DNA of 64,000 nucleotides from an uncultured Cohaesibacter sp. (GTDB lineage Bacteria; Pseudomonadota; Alphaproteobacteria; Rhizobiales; Cohaesibacteraceae): the NCBI RefSeq assembly GCF_963677725.1, contig NZ_OY782507.1:2046001-2110000 (forward strand), given 5' to 3'. Below are positions 35,344 to 46,626 of the stretch, piece by piece. Numbering within the stretch: the first letter of the stretch is position 1; every line of letters starts with the position of its first letter. The notes below the pieces were generated by a model, which saw only the letters and a program-made list of their open reading frames with translations, was not told the origin of the DNA and made no database searches. The position numbers and the translations under genes were made by a program.

Positions 35344-36349
35344 TCAGTTCGTCCATCTTCAGAATCTGACCCTGTCCTATGGCAAGTCGATTGCCGTGCC
35401 CGATCTGGATCTTTCGGTGCGCAAGGGAGAACTGATCGCCCTGCTCGGTCCATCTGGCTGCGGCAAGACCACCACCATGCGAGCGATTGCGGGCTTGATG
35501 CCGCCGACAAAAGGCAGCATTCATATTGACGGGGTGGACGTGACGCGGATGCCCGCCAACAAGCGCGGCATTGGTCTCGTCTTCCAGTCCTATGCGCTGT
35601 TCCCGCATTTGAGCGTGTTCGAAAATGCTGCCTTTGGCCTTCGGCTGCAAAAAATGGCCGATAAGGACATAAAGGCGAAGGTTGGGGCTGTTCTGGAAAA
35701 GGTTGGTTTGTCAGGCTTTGAGAAACGCAAACCGGCGGAACTGTCCGGCGGTCAGCAGCAGCGCCTGTCGCTTGCCCGCTCGCTGGTGATGGAACCCAAG
35801 GTTCTGTTGCTTGATGAGCCTTTGTCTAATCTGGATGCCCGGCTGCGGCTCGAAATGCGCACCGAACTTCAGCGGGTACAGAGAGAGACCGGCATTACCA
35901 TGGTTTTCGTCACCCACGATCAGGCCGAAGCTTTGGGCATGGCGGACCGGATCGTGCTGATGCGCGACGGCAAAATCGAACAGATTGGCACACCGGAAGA
36001 TCTTTATGCCCGGCCAGAGACTGCCTTTGCCGCTGACTTTATCGGATTTGAGAATATCTTCCGGGTGGAAGACGGGGCTTTGGTGTCCGACAAGGGGCGC
36101 TTGCCCTTTGCAGGCAAATCGGCTGCACCAATCCTTGCCTGGCGTCCGGGGGGTGTTCTGGTCGGCAGCGGCCCGCATCAAGGCACGATTCTTGGCACTG
36201 CCTTTGCCGGAGAATCTCGGGAATATGTGATCGACAGCCCACTTGGCCCCATCAAGGCGGAAGCCCCAACCGCGCTTGCGGTGGCCAGACTGGGCGACAT
36301 CATCGCCTTTGACCTGCCACTCGACACTGCCCGCCCCCTGAAAGCCTGA
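35336..36349 (+). CDS. ABC transporter ATPase, PotA-like
   Basis: A 337-residue ATPase: Walker A (GPSGCGKTTTMRAIAG, about 37), Q-loop (FQSYALFPHLSV), signature LSGGQQQRLSLARSL, Walker [13 protein letters not shown] and H-loop (VTHDQAEALGMAD), then a C-terminal TOBE-like domain. It energises the two permeases. ATG 35336 was chosen because it precedes the fold directly and overlaps the permease stop by 8 bp. Importer type (CUT2/MOI family) is clear; substrate rests on operon context. Confidence 0.88.
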   Translation: MSDQFVHLQNLTLSYGKSIAVPDLDLSVRKGELIALLGPSGCGKTTTMRAIAGLMPPTKGSIHIDGVDVTRMPANKRGIGLVFQSYALFPHLSVFENAAFGLRLQKMADKDIKAKVGAVLEKVGLSGFEKRKPAELSGGQQQRLSLARSLVMEPKVLLLDEPLSNLDARLRLEMRTELQRVQRETGITMVFVTHDQAEALGMADRIVLMRDGKIEQIGTPEDLYARPETAFAADFIGFENIFRVEDGALVSDKGRLPFAGKSAAPILAWRPGGVLVGSGPHQGTILGTAFAGESREYVIDSPLGPIKAEAPTALAVARLGDIIAFDLPLDTARPLKA

Positions 36350-36353
36350 CGTG

Positions 36354-37256
36354 ATGCTGTGGGTGGATACGGATTTCGGATTTGATGATCTCTGGGCCTT
36401 GTTGATCCTCAAACGCGCTGGCATCGAACTGGCCGGCGTTTCGCTGGTGGCGGGCAATGCGCCCTTGCCACAGGTGACCGCCAATGCGCTGGGGGCCAAT
36501 CTGGCCTATGGTTTGTCCTTGCCTCTAAGCGTCGGGGCGGAGCGCCCCTTGGTGCGTGACCCGGAAACCGCCACTGCGATTTTAGGCCCCAAAGGCATGC
36601 GCAGCTTGGGGATGGAATTGCCAGAAAGTCCCACCGGGATTGACCTCCCTGCCGCCGGTCCTGCACTGATCGACTGGCTTGAAAGTGCCAAAGCTGGCGA
36701 GCGGCGGGACATTCTGGCGCTTGGTCCCCTGACCAATATGGCCCGGATGATCGAAGCCGCGCCAGAGGCCGCCGCCAAGATCACCCGGCTCGTCTGGATG
36801 GGCGGCAGCAATGGGCCGGGCAACCATACGCCCCACGCGGAATTTAATGCGTTTGCTGATCCGGACTCTGCGGCCATCGTCGCCAAAGCGGGTTTGCCGC
36901 TTGACGTGATCGACCTCACGCTTTGCCGGACGGTGCAGTTCACCGGGGCGGATTGTCCGTCTTGTGACCAATTGACGGCAGATCTCTTGGGTGGCTATCT
37001 GCATATCGCGCATGAACGGGGGCGCGACAGCATGTCGATTTATGATCCGGTGGCGGCTTTTGCCTATCTGGATCCGACATCCTTTGGCTTTCTCCCCGTC
37101 CGCATGGATGTGATCACACAGCGGGGCAGCCATTACGGCGCGACGCAGTTTGACCCCATCTCGACCAGTCGGACACGACTTGCAACGACGGCGCCTGTTG
37201 ACCTGTCCACTCAATGCCTTGGTGCCCTTAGTCAGGATAGCAATGATGACCACTGA
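36354..37256 (+). CDS. Nucleoside hydrolase (inosine-uridine preferring family)
   Basis: A 300-residue protein starting MLWVDTDFGFDDLWALLI, which holds the DxDxGxDD calcium-binding signature of nucleoside N-ribohydrolases. Further motifs are LALGPLTNMARMI (about 120) and WMGGSN plus AEFNAFADPDSA (about 143-170), which form the ribose-binding site. It splits nucleosides into base and ribose. The gene sits between the transporter and adenine deaminase, so purine nucleosides such as adenosine or inosine are the likely substrates. ATG 36354 is favoured over the GTG 3 bases earlier. It overlaps the next gene by 14 bp. Confidence 0.88.
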   Translation: MLWVDTDFGFDDLWALLILKRAGIELAGVSLVAGNAPLPQVTANALGANLAYGLSLPLSVGAERPLVRDPETATAILGPKGMRSLGMELPESPTGIDLPAAGPALIDWLESAKAGERRDILALGPLTNMARMIEAAPEAAAKITRLVWMGGSNGPGNHTPHAEFNAFADPDSAAIVAKAGLPLDVIDLTLCRTVQFTGADCPSCDQLTADLLGGYLHIAHERGRDSMSIYDPVAAFAYLDPTSFGFLPVRMDVITQRGSHYGATQFDPISTSRTRLATTAPVDLSTQCLGALSQDSNDDH

Positions 37257-39060
37257 ACGCGACCTCACCGATCCTGCCTTGCGCGGCTCTGCCGTTGCCG
37301 CGGCCAAGGGAACACAGCCATTCGACATCCTGATCCGCAATGCCACTGTGCTCGATATGGTGACCGGGCGCGAGCGGCTGGCTAATATTGGTCTTGTCGG
37401 TGGACTGATTGCCTCGGTTCACTCACCAGACGCAAATGACAAGGCCGAGCAGGAGATTGACGCGACGGGGCTTTATGCGATTCCGGGACTGATCGATACG
37501 CATATGCACATTGAGAGTTCAATGATTACGCCTGCGGAATATGCCCGAACCGTGCTCAAACGGGGCGTAACAACGGTCGTCTGGGACCCGCATGAGCTGG
37601 CCAATGTCGCAGGCCTTGATGGCATGAAGTATGCGCTGGACGCGGCAAGCAAGGTGCCGCTTCGGATTCTGACGCTGGCACCGACCTGCGTGCCGTCGGC
37701 ACCGGGATATGAAATCGCTGGGGGCGATTTCGATGCCGGCATCATTGCCTCTTTGCTGGCACGCGATGACATTCACGGCGCGGCGGAGTTGATGACCATG
37801 CAGCCGCTGATCAACGGAGAGCCCAGAGTCAAGGGCATCGTCGATGCGGCACTGGCCAGCGGCAAGCGTGTGTGCGGTCATGCGCGCGGTCTGTCGCAGC
37901 GCGATCTGGCAGCCTTTGCGACGGCAGGCATCGAGACCGACCACGAGCTTTCCTCCGCTGACGACCTGATGGCCCGCCTTGAAGCAGGCATGACGGTGGA
38001 GCTGCGCGGGTCGCACGAACATTTATTGCCTGACTTTGCAAAGCACCTTTTGGCTCTGGGGCATATGCCACAGACGGTGACGCTGTGCACAGATGACGTG
38101 TTCCCGGATGACCTCCTTAACAAGGGCGCGCTTGACCATGTCATACGCATTCTGTTGGGAGAAGGCCTGCCGGTCTGGTGGGTCTATCAGGCAGCAACGC
38201 TGAATGCCGCGACTCGCATCAAGCGCCCGGATCTAGGGTTGATTGCTCCGGGCAAACGGGCGGATCTGTTGCTGGTTGACGATCTCGGAGAGGTATCTTC
38301 CCAATACGTCATATGTGACGGTAACGTAATCAAAAATCCGCTAGATTCCGCGATTCACGCAACAGAATCACCCTATTCTGCCCCCACTGCTGACGCGCCA
38401 AGCCCGGCGGGCCATGCTCTCAGCGGCACGGTCAAGACCCACCCCTTCACGGCGGCTGATTTTGACGTTGTGGCCGAGGGAAATATGGCGCGAATCGCTA
38501 CCCTCTCCAAACCACGCTTCCCGGAGTGGAGCGAGCGCTGGGTGCCGATCCAGAATGGCGTCTTGACCCTGCCCGACGACATGATGCGCATGGCCATTGT
38601 CAACCGCCATGGGCAGCATACACCGGTGCGGGTGGCCTTCATGGAGCAATGGGGCACGTGGCGTGGAGCCTATGCCTCAACCGTGTCGCATGACAGTCAC
38701 AACCTCACGGTCTTTGGTCGCGACTGCACTGATATGGCTATTGCTGCCAATGCTTTACGGGCAATGGATGGGGGGCTGGTTGTCGTCAAGGATGGGGAAA
38801 TCATCGCGTCTCTGGCGCTGCCGATTGCGGGCCTGATCAGCGAAGACAGCCTTGATGAGGTTGCCTCAGGCCTTGCGGAAATCCGTGCTGCAATGGACGC
38901 GGTTGTCGACTGGCAGCCGCCTTATCTCGTCTTCAAGGCGCTGTTCGGGGCGTCCCTTGTCTGCAACAAAGGTCCAAGACTGAGCGACGTCGGTATTGTT
39001 GACGTGTTCGAAGAACGCCTTTTGGAGAGCTGCATTCTGGAGACGAGGCACGATTTGTGA
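37243..39060 (+). CDS. ade: Adenine deaminase
   Basis: About 605 residues of the amidohydrolase superfamily in the bacterial Ade subgroup. The metal-binding motif is DTHMHIESSMITP (about 87), followed by the GVTTVVWDPHELANV stretch specific to adenine deaminases, HARGLSQRDL and TDDVFPDDLL. The C-terminal domain carries STVSHDSHNLTVFG and the LPIAGLIS stretch. It converts adenine to hypoxanthine and ammonia. It is the last gene of the operon and fits the fate of adenine set free by the nucleoside hydrolase. The ATG at 37243 and that at 37246 are equally possible; AGGA precedes both. No terminator is evident. Confidence 0.93.
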   Translation: MMTTERDLTDPALRGSAVAAAKGTQPFDILIRNATVLDMVTGRERLANIGLVGGLIASVHSPDANDKAEQEIDATGLYAIPGLIDTHMHIESSMITPAEYARTVLKRGVTTVVWDPHELANVAGLDGMKYALDAASKVPLRILTLAPTCVPSAPGYEIAGGDFDAGIIASLLARDDIHGAAELMTMQPLINGEPRVKGIVDAALASGKRVCGHARGLSQRDLAAFATAGIETDHELSSADDLMARLEAGMTVELRGSHEHLLPDFAKHLLALGHMPQTVTLCTDDVFPDDLLNKGALDHVIRILLGEGLPVWWVYQAATLNAATRIKRPDLGLIAPGKRADLLLVDDLGEVSSQYVICDGNVIKNPLDSAIHATESPYSAPTADAPSPAGHALSGTVKTHPFTAADFDVVAEGNMARIATLSKPRFPEWSERWVPIQNGVLTLPDDMMRMAIVNRHGQHTPVRVAFMEQWGTWRGAYASTVSHDSHNLTVFGRDCTDMAIAANALRAMDGGLVVVKDGEIIASLALPIAGLISEDSLDEVASGLAEIRAAMDAVVDWQPPYLVFKALFGASLVCNKGPRLSDVGIVDVFEERLLESCILETRHDL

Positions 39061-39454
39061 GTGAGTCAGCAATCATTTAGACCTGTCCTTTGGGCGAGGG
39101 ATACTTTGGACTCATGAATTGCGTCATAAATGCCGAAAACCGCGATTTACCCTAAGGGAACCGGTAGCTTACGCTCACGTTAAAGAAAGAGAAAATAGGC
39201 ACTAGGCTAGTGTGTTTTCTATTTCATATAGGTAATTTTACTAATTTAATTTGCGCCATACCTCCATTTTTAGCCTTTCGTCTATTTCTGGATTTGATCT
39301 CGATCCTATAATGTCATGGGCGAAGGGGCTAAGACTTTAGTTGTTGAGGATCTTCGCAGCATGCAAGTGATGCAGAGATGCCCGCGGGAGGTCCCGCTCT
39401 TTCCTCAGAAAACGAAGCGACCGGTTGGTCGCGCTCAAACAAAACGGTTATATT
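39061..39454 (+). promoter_or_regulatory. Upstream region and leader of the sodium-pump decarboxylase operon
   Basis: A 394-bp AT-rich gap without a gene. Seen: a perfect 13-bp palindrome CACTAGGCTAGTG (39200-39212); a perfect -10 box TATAAT at 39307-39312 with a poor -35; a leader of roughly 135 bases with a tight GC hairpin at 39384-39397 and another, GCGACC-GGTT-GGTCGC, at 39417-39432. No Shine-Dalgarno sequence is visible before the ATG at 39455, so the leader may control translation. A cobalamin riboswitch was looked for and not seen. Confidence 0.5.
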
Positions 39455-41008
39455 ATGGCGATTTCCAAAACTCTCGCAGACGAGTTGGAGAAACGGCGCG
39501 CCGCAGCCCTCGAAGGCGGCGGACAGAAAAAGGCAGAAGAAAGACACGCGAAAGGTCGTATGACCGCTCGCGAGCGCCTTGAAGCCCTCTTCTCCAAAGG
39601 GACATTCCAAGAATTTGGTTTGCATGTCCAGCACAACACCCGCAACTTCGGCATGGAAGGCAAGTCCATCCCTACCGACGGTGTGATCACTGGCACCGGT
39701 TTTGTTGACGGACGTCCGGTCGCTGCTTTCTCACAGGACTTCACCGTTGTCGGCGGTTCCCTGGGTGAAATGCACGCTAAAAAAATCTGTGCTTCTCTGG
39801 ATCATGCAGTGAAAGCTGGTGTGCCGGTTGTTGGCTTCAACGATTCTGGCGGGGCTCGCATTCACGAAGCGGTTGGCGCTCTGTCCGGTTACGGCCAGGT
39901 CTTCTATCGCAACGTTCTGTTGTCCGGTGTTGTTCCCCAGATTTCCGTTATTGCCGGTCCTTGTGCTGGTGGTGCTGCCTACAGCCCTGCGCTGACTGAC
40001 TTCATCATCATGACCCGCGAAAATGCGCAGATGTTCATCTGTGGTCCTGAAGTTATCCGTGCTGTGACTGGTGAAATCTGCACCATGGACGATATCGGTT
40101 CCGCAATGGCTCATGCTTCGGTTTCCGGTAACATCCACTTCATCGCAGAAAATGATGCGGATGCTGTTGCTACCGTTCATCGCCTGCTGTCGTTCCTGCC
40201 ATCCAACAACATGATGGATCCTCCGCATCGCATCGAGCAGGATCTGCAGATCAAGGACGACGTTGAGCTCGACAAGCTGATTCCAGAAGATCCAAAAGCG
40301 CCATTCGATTCCCGTGACGTTATCAAACGCGTTGCCGACGATGGTGACTTCCTGGAAATTCAGGAGCATTTCGCTGCAAACCTCGTCATCGGCTTTGGTC
40401 GTGTCGGCGGTATCGTTTCCGGCTTCGTTGCCAACCAGCCAAAAGTCAAAGCTGGCTGCCTGGACATCGATGCTTCGGATAAAGCAGCACGCTTCGTTCG
40501 CTTCTGTAACGTCTACAACATTCCTATCCTGACCTTCGTTGACGTCCCTGGCTTCTTGCCTGGCGTTAATCAGGAGAAAATGGGCATCATTCGCCACGGC
40601 GCCAAAATGCTGTTTGCTTACGCATCTGCTACTGTGCCGAAAATCACCATCATCATGCGTAAAGCATATGGCGGTGCTTACCTGGCAATGTGCTCTGAAG
40701 ATATGGGTGCTGACCGTGTCATCGCTTGGCCAACCGCTGAGGTTGCCGTTATGGGCGCTGAGGGTGCAGTGAACATCCTGTATCGTAAGGAAATGAAGGA
40801 AGCCGAAGACAAGGTAGCCAAAGGCAAAGAACTGGCCGCAGAATATCGCGAAAAGTTTGCAACGCCATACCTGTCCGCTGGCCGCCTGAACGTTCACGAC
40901 ATCATCCAGCCACGCGAAACCCGTGGTGCAGTTGCTCTGGCTCTGCGCGGTCTGATGTCCAAGCGTGAAACTCGTCCGCCGAAGAAACACGGCAACATTC
41001 CGCTCTAA
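39455..41008 (+). CDS. mmdA: Carboxyltransferase alpha subunit, methylmalonyl-CoA decarboxylase (sodium pump)
   Basis: A 517-residue member of the propionyl-CoA carboxylase beta/methylmalonyl-CoA decarboxylase alpha family. Seen: GRMTARERLEALFSKGTFQEFG near the start, GFNDSGGARIHEAV (about 130) and GPCAGGAAYSPALTDF (about 170) of the N-terminal crotonase half, and PILTFVDVPGFLPG (about 353) with RKAYGGAYLAMCS of the C-terminal half. It moves the carboxyl group from the CoA thioester to biotin. The three following genes are the gamma/delta anchor, biotin carrier and membrane beta subunit, so this is a membrane decarboxylase, not a soluble carboxylase. Codons often end in T (GGT, GCT, CGT), unlike neighbouring genes. 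Substrate is inferred from length and family. Confidence 0.85.
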   Translation: MAISKTLADELEKRRAAALEGGGQKKAEERHAKGRMTARERLEALFSKGTFQEFGLHVQHNTRNFGMEGKSIPTDGVITGTGFVDGRPVAAFSQDFTVVGGSLGEMHAKKICASLDHAVKAGVPVVGFNDSGGARIHEAVGALSGYGQVFYRNVLLSGVVPQISVIAGPCAGGAAYSPALTDFIIMTRENAQMFICGPEVIRAVTGEICTMDDIGSAMAHASVSGNIHFIAENDADAVATVHRLLSFLPSNNMMDPPHRIEQDLQIKDDVELDKLIPEDPKAPFDSRDVIKRVADDGDFLEIQEHFAANLVIGFGRVGGIVSGFVANQPKVKAGCLDIDASDKAARFVRFCNVYNIPILTFVDVPGFLPGVNQEKMGIIRHGAKMLFAYASATVPKITIIMRKAYGGAYLAMCSEDMGADRVIAWPTAEVAVMGAEGAVNILYRKEMKEAEDKVAKGKELAAEYREKFATPYLSAGRLNVHDIIQPRETRGAVALALRGLMSKRETRPPKKHGNIPL

Positions 41009-41023
41009 TCAAAGGACATATCT

Positions 41024-41458
41024 ATGTTTGCTGATGCAATTGGTTTGATCCTGACGGGCTTTAGCGTTGTCATGATCGCCTTGGCTTCCCTTTGGGCAGC
41101 ATGTGCGGCGATTGGGTATTGCTTTACCAACGCTGCCTTCAAGGCAAAAGCTGCAGCAGTATTCGGGGGAGCAGATGCACCAGCTGCAGCTGCTCCAGCT
41201 CCCGCTGCTCCGGCAGCACCTGCTCCTACGAGCGGTGTACCACCTCATCATCTGGTCGCAATTGCTGCGGCCGTGGCCACAACTCTTGGCGGTAGCTACG
41301 TAGTAACCAACGTTGTAGCTCCAGCCCATGAAGTTTCAGCCTGGCCAACCGAAGGTCGTAACTCGATCTATTCCAGCCACGTAACCCGCCACGGCTGGGG
41401 CGCTCCAATTCCGACCACCGTAGTTGCTGGTCGCGCAACCACTACGAAAAGAGGATAA
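41024..41458 (+). CDS. mmdD: Decarboxylase membrane anchor subunit (OadG/MmdD type)
   Basis: A 144-residue protein: one N-terminal membrane helix (about residues 5-27, FADAIGLILTGFSVVMIALA), an Ala/Pro-rich flexible region (about 50-70) and a C-terminal soluble part with a second weakly hydrophobic segment (HHLVAIAAAVATTLGG). It matches the OadG/MmdD role, holding carboxyltransferase and biotin carrier to the beta subunit. It starts 15 bp after mmdA, and the next gene follows 4 bp after its stop. Confidence 0.8.
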   Translation: MFADAIGLILTGFSVVMIALASLWAACAAIGYCFTNAAFKAKAAAVFGGADAPAAAAPAPAAPAAPAPTSGVPPHHLVAIAAAVATTLGGSYVVTNVVAPAHEVSAWPTEGRNSIYSSHVTRHGWGAPIPTTVVAGRATTTKRG

Positions 41459-41462
41459 TCCT

Positions 41463-41882
41463 ATGAAACGCTTGCGTGTCACTGTTGAAGGCATCGCTTA
41501 CGATGTAACGGTGGAAGAACAAGACGGTGCTGCTGCACCAGCTCCTGCCGCCGCCCCTGCTCCGGCACCAGCTCCTGCGGCTGCTGCTCCTGCTCCGGCC
41601 CCTGCTGCACCAGCTCCTGCTGCTCCGGCTCCGGCTCCTGCTGCCCCAGCTCCTGCTGCTGCTCCTGCAGCCGGTGGCGTTCCAGCTCCTCTGGCTGGCA
41701 CCGTGATCAGCGTTGAGGTTTCTGTTGGTCAGCAAGTTGCTGCCGGCGATACCCTCGTCGTTCTGGAAGCAATGAAAATGAACACCAACATTACCGCTCC
41801 TAGCGCTGGTACTGTTGCTGCTGTTAACGTTGCTGCCGGTGCTTCCGTGACCGAGGGTCAGGCCCTCGTAACTCTTTCATGA
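41463..41882 (+). CDS. mmdC: Biotin carrier subunit of the decarboxylase
   Basis: A 139-residue protein with a beta-strand start (MKRLRVTVEGIAYDVTVEEQ), a long Ala/Pro linker (about residues 22-72) and a C-terminal biotinyl domain with the EAMKM motif (about 104-108), whose lysine carries biotin, and PLAGTVISVEVSVGQQV before it. It carries CO2 from the alpha to the beta subunit. The linker is unusually long and nearly pure Ala-Pro. Confidence 0.92.
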   Translation: MKRLRVTVEGIAYDVTVEEQDGAAAPAPAAAPAPAPAPAAAAPAPAPAAPAPAAPAPAPAAPAPAAAPAAGGVPAPLAGTVISVEVSVGQQVAAGDTLVVLEAMKMNTNITAPSAGTVAAVNVAAGASVTEGQALVTLS

Positions 41883-41901
41883 TTGAGAGGAAATTCCAAT
41901 C

Positions 41902-43116
41902 ATGTCTGCAACAACCCAAACCGTAACGCAAGCAGTAGACCACGCCGCTCAGGCAGTGGCAGCTGCTCCGGCGGCGGCTGCGGCGGAGATGTCTCGGATC
42001 GAGCAGCTCTTCCACATGACCGCAATCGGTGATGTCACATGGCAAATGATGGTCATGTGGGCTATCATCGCCCTGCTGTTCTATCTTGCAGTCGCAAAAG
42101 AATTTGAGCCTCTCCTGCTCATCCCAATCGCTTTCGGCGCCTTGTTGGCCAACCTGCCTACGCAGGGTCTGGTGAACTTGCCTCACGGCGATCATCCTGG
42201 TGGTTTGTACTACTATATCTCCAAGGGTGTTGAGTTCGAGATCTTCCCGCCCATTATCTTTATGGGCGTGGGTGCTCTGACGGACTTTGGTCCGTTGATC
42301 GCTAACCCGCGTACCCTGCTGCTCGGTGCTGCTGCACAGTTCGGCGTGTTCGCAACCTTCATGGGTGCTATTGCCATCGGCTTTACGCCTCAAGAAGCTG
42401 GCGCGATTGGTATCATCGGCGGCGCCGATGGCCCAACCTCCATCTTCCTGGCTAACAAGCTGGCTCCGCACCTGATGGCTCCGATCGCTGTTGCCGCCTA
42501 CAGCTACATGGCCCTCGTGCCTATGCTGCAGCCACCGGTAATGGCAGCTCTGACCACGCCTGAAGAGCGTAAGATCCGCATGAAATCCCTGCGTCCGGTT
42601 TCCCGTCTTGAGAAACTGATCTTCGCAGGCATGGTAACCGTTGTTGTTATCCTGCTGGTTCCTGCGGCTGCTGCTCTGATCGGCATGCTGATGCTCGGCA
42701 ACTTCCTGCGTGAAAGCCAGGTTACCGAACGTCTGACCAAAGCTGCGCAGAACGAGATCATCAACATCACGACCATCTTCCTTGGCACCTCTGTCGGTAT
42801 CACCATGACCGGCGAAGCCTTCCTGAACGGCTCGACCATCGGCATTCTGGCCTTGGGTGTTGTCGCTTTCGGTATCGCAACTGCCTGTGGTGTTCTGATG
42901 GCCAAGTTGATGAACAAGTTCAGCAAGGACAAGATCAACCCGTTGATCGGTTCGGCTGGTGTGTCTGCTGTGCCAATGGCTGCTCGTGTGAGCCAGGTCG
43001 TTGGTCAGAAGTACGATCCAGGCAACTTCCTGCTGATGCATGCGATGGGTCCAAACGTGGCTGGTGTTATCGGCACCGCCGTCGTGGCCGGCTTCTTCAT
43101 CGCCTGGTTCTCCTAA
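41902..43116 (+). CDS. mmdB: Carboxybiotin decarboxylase beta subunit (sodium pump)
   Basis: A 404-residue membrane protein with about nine helices of the OadB/MmdB/GcdB family. The N-terminus has an extra Ala-rich stretch (residues 10-28) before the core. The central [12 protein letters not shown] motif (about residue 173) supplies the catalytic Asp and sodium site, and [12 protein letters not shown] with [12 protein letters not shown] near the end is also intact. It decarboxylates carboxybiotin and exports sodium ions. The gene order A-D-C-B matches the Veillonella methylmalonyl-CoA decarboxylase operon minus its small epsilon gene. A strong terminator follows. Confidence 0.92.
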   Translation: MSATTQTVTQAVDHAAQAVAAAPAAAAAEMSRIEQLFHMTAIGDVTWQMMVMWAIIALLFYLAVAKEFEPLLLIPIAFGALLANLPTQGLVNLPHGDHPGGLYYYISKGVEFEIFPPIIFMGVGALTDFGPLIANPRTLLLGAAAQFGVFATFMGAIAIGFTPQEAGAIGIIGGADGPTSIFLANKLAPHLMAPIAVAAYSYMALVPMLQPPVMAALTTPEERKIRMKSLRPVSRLEKLIFAGMVTVVVILLVPAAAALIGMLMLGNFLRESQVTERLTKAAQNEIINITTIFLGTSVGITMTGEAFLNGSTIGILALGVVAFGIATACGVLMAKLMNKFSKDKINPLIGSAGVSAVPMAARVSQVVGQKYDPGNFLLMHAMGPNVAGVIGTAVVAGFFIAWFS

Positions 43117-43155
43117 TATCGGATTTGGGGCCTTGCGCCCCACTTCCAAAAAGAC

Positions 43156-43190
43156 AAAGCCCGGACGGTTCCCCGTCCGGGCTTTTTTGT
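43156..43190. terminator. Strong terminator between mmdB and katG
   Basis: AAAGCCCGGACGG (to 43168) pairs with CCGTCCGGGCTTT (from 43173) around a TTCC loop, followed by a T-run on the plus strand. The minus side also has a T-rich flank, so it may serve both converging operons. Confidence 0.9.
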
Positions 43191-43281
43191 GTCTGGGCTG
43201 TTTCCAATCGAGGAATTGCCCGGACGCTGTTATATGCGGAGCCAACGCCCGGGCTGATCCTGATGCCTGCCCGATGGATGA

Positions 43282-45619
<2,338 letters not shown>

Positions 45620-46582
45620 ATGAGTAAAATTTCCATGAAGCATCTACGTTATTTCGATGCGCTGGCTCGTCACGGCCATTTTGGACGGGCGGCTGAAGAT
45701 TGCGCCATATCCCAACCGGCCCTGTCGGTGCAAATCCGTGAACTCGAAGACCTGATGGGTGTGCCGTTGGTGGAAAGAAGCTCCCGGCAGATCCATTTGA
45801 CCGGGATCGGAGTGGCATTTGCCGAGCGGGCGCAGGCAATCCTGCGCTCGGTTGGGGAGCTGGAAGATTTGGCGCGCGCTGCCCGTGGGCCCTATTCGGG
45901 ACAATTCCGTTTTGGCGTCATCCCGACGATTGCACCCTATTTGCTGTCCGATATCATCAAGACCCTGACGGTTCGCCTGCCCGGCCTTGAATTGCGGCCA
46001 AGGGAGGCGAAGACGCCAAGATTGGTAAAGGATTTGCTCGAAGCACGGCTGGATGCTGCCATTCTGGCGCTGCCTTTGTCGGAAAGCTCGCTGCATGAAG
46101 AAGCTCTGTTTGACGAGGAATTCGTGCTGTTGCGTTCAGCCGCTGACGCCAACCTGCCGGTGCCCAAGCCCGAGGGGCTGAGGGAAATGCAATTGCTGCT
46201 GTTGGAGGAGGGCCATTGCTTCCGCGATCAGGCCATTTCCTATTGTTCCAGCACTGCTGTACTGCCACGCAATCTGATGGAAGGCAGTTCGCTGAGCACG
46301 TTGGTGCAAATGGTCGGGGCAGGAATAGGTGTCACTTTGATCCCGGAAATGGCGATCGGGGTGGAGGTCCGCTCGGCGGCTGTGTCGATCGCCCATTTGC
46401 CAGACCCAAAGCCAAAGCGAACCATTGGGATGGTTTGGCGCAGGACCAATCCGCTGCTTGAACAATTGGTGCAGATCGCAGACATTATAAGGGAGATCGG
46501 TTTGAACCGACCTGCCTTGACGGGCGAACATTCTCTTGCCAGCGATGTTGATGCGGGGTTTCACCCCGGCAGTATTGTCTGA
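45620..46582 (+). CDS. oxyR: Hydrogen-peroxide-sensing LysR regulator OxyR
   Basis: A 320-residue LysR-type protein with an N-terminal winged HTH (HFGRAAEDCAISQPALSVQIRELE) and an effector domain holding GHCFRDQAISYC. The two cysteines at 200 and 209 have the spacing of the redox-active pair of E. coli OxyR (199 and 208). Oxidation by peroxide forms a disulfide that activates transcription of katG, the divergent neighbour. A second in-frame Met at residue 6 is possible; neither start has a good ribosome site, so translation may be weak. Confidence 0.94.
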   Translation: MSKISMKHLRYFDALARHGHFGRAAEDCAISQPALSVQIRELEDLMGVPLVERSSRQIHLTGIGVAFAERAQAILRSVGELEDLARAARGPYSGQFRFGVIPTIAPYLLSDIIKTLTVRLPGLELRPREAKTPRLVKDLLEARLDAAILALPLSESSLHEEALFDEEFVLLRSAADANLPVPKPEGLREMQLLLLEEGHCFRDQAISYCSSTAVLPRNLMEGSSLSTLVQMVGAGIGVTLIPEMAIGVEVRSAAVSIAHLPDPKPKRTIGMVWRRTNPLLEQLVQIADIIREIGLNRPALTGEHSLASDVDAGFHPGSIV

Positions 46583-46626
46583 CCATGGGATCGCCGCCGG
46601 GCAGGCGATGAGAAGGAGATACCATC

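Noticed and set aside
39294..39306. FNR-like box TTGATCTCGATCC before mmdA
   Set aside because: The second half-site is degenerate and it overlaps the region just before the -10 box, so it is not counted as a site.
39319..39454. Cobalamin riboswitch in the mmdA leader
   Set aside because: Methylmalonyl-CoA metabolism prompted a look, but no B12-box-like sequence is visible and the leader is short.
41540..41690. Ala-Pro repeat DNA in the biotin carrier gene as a separate repeat element
   Set aside because: It encodes the flexible linker usual in biotin carrier subunits. The DNA is low complexity but not a mobile or tandem-repeat element.
39731..43245. Long minus-strand open frames opposite the mmd genes (419 and 473 codons)
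   Set aside because: Asn/His/Gln-rich shadow frames with no ribosome site or motifs, opposite four clearly related genes.
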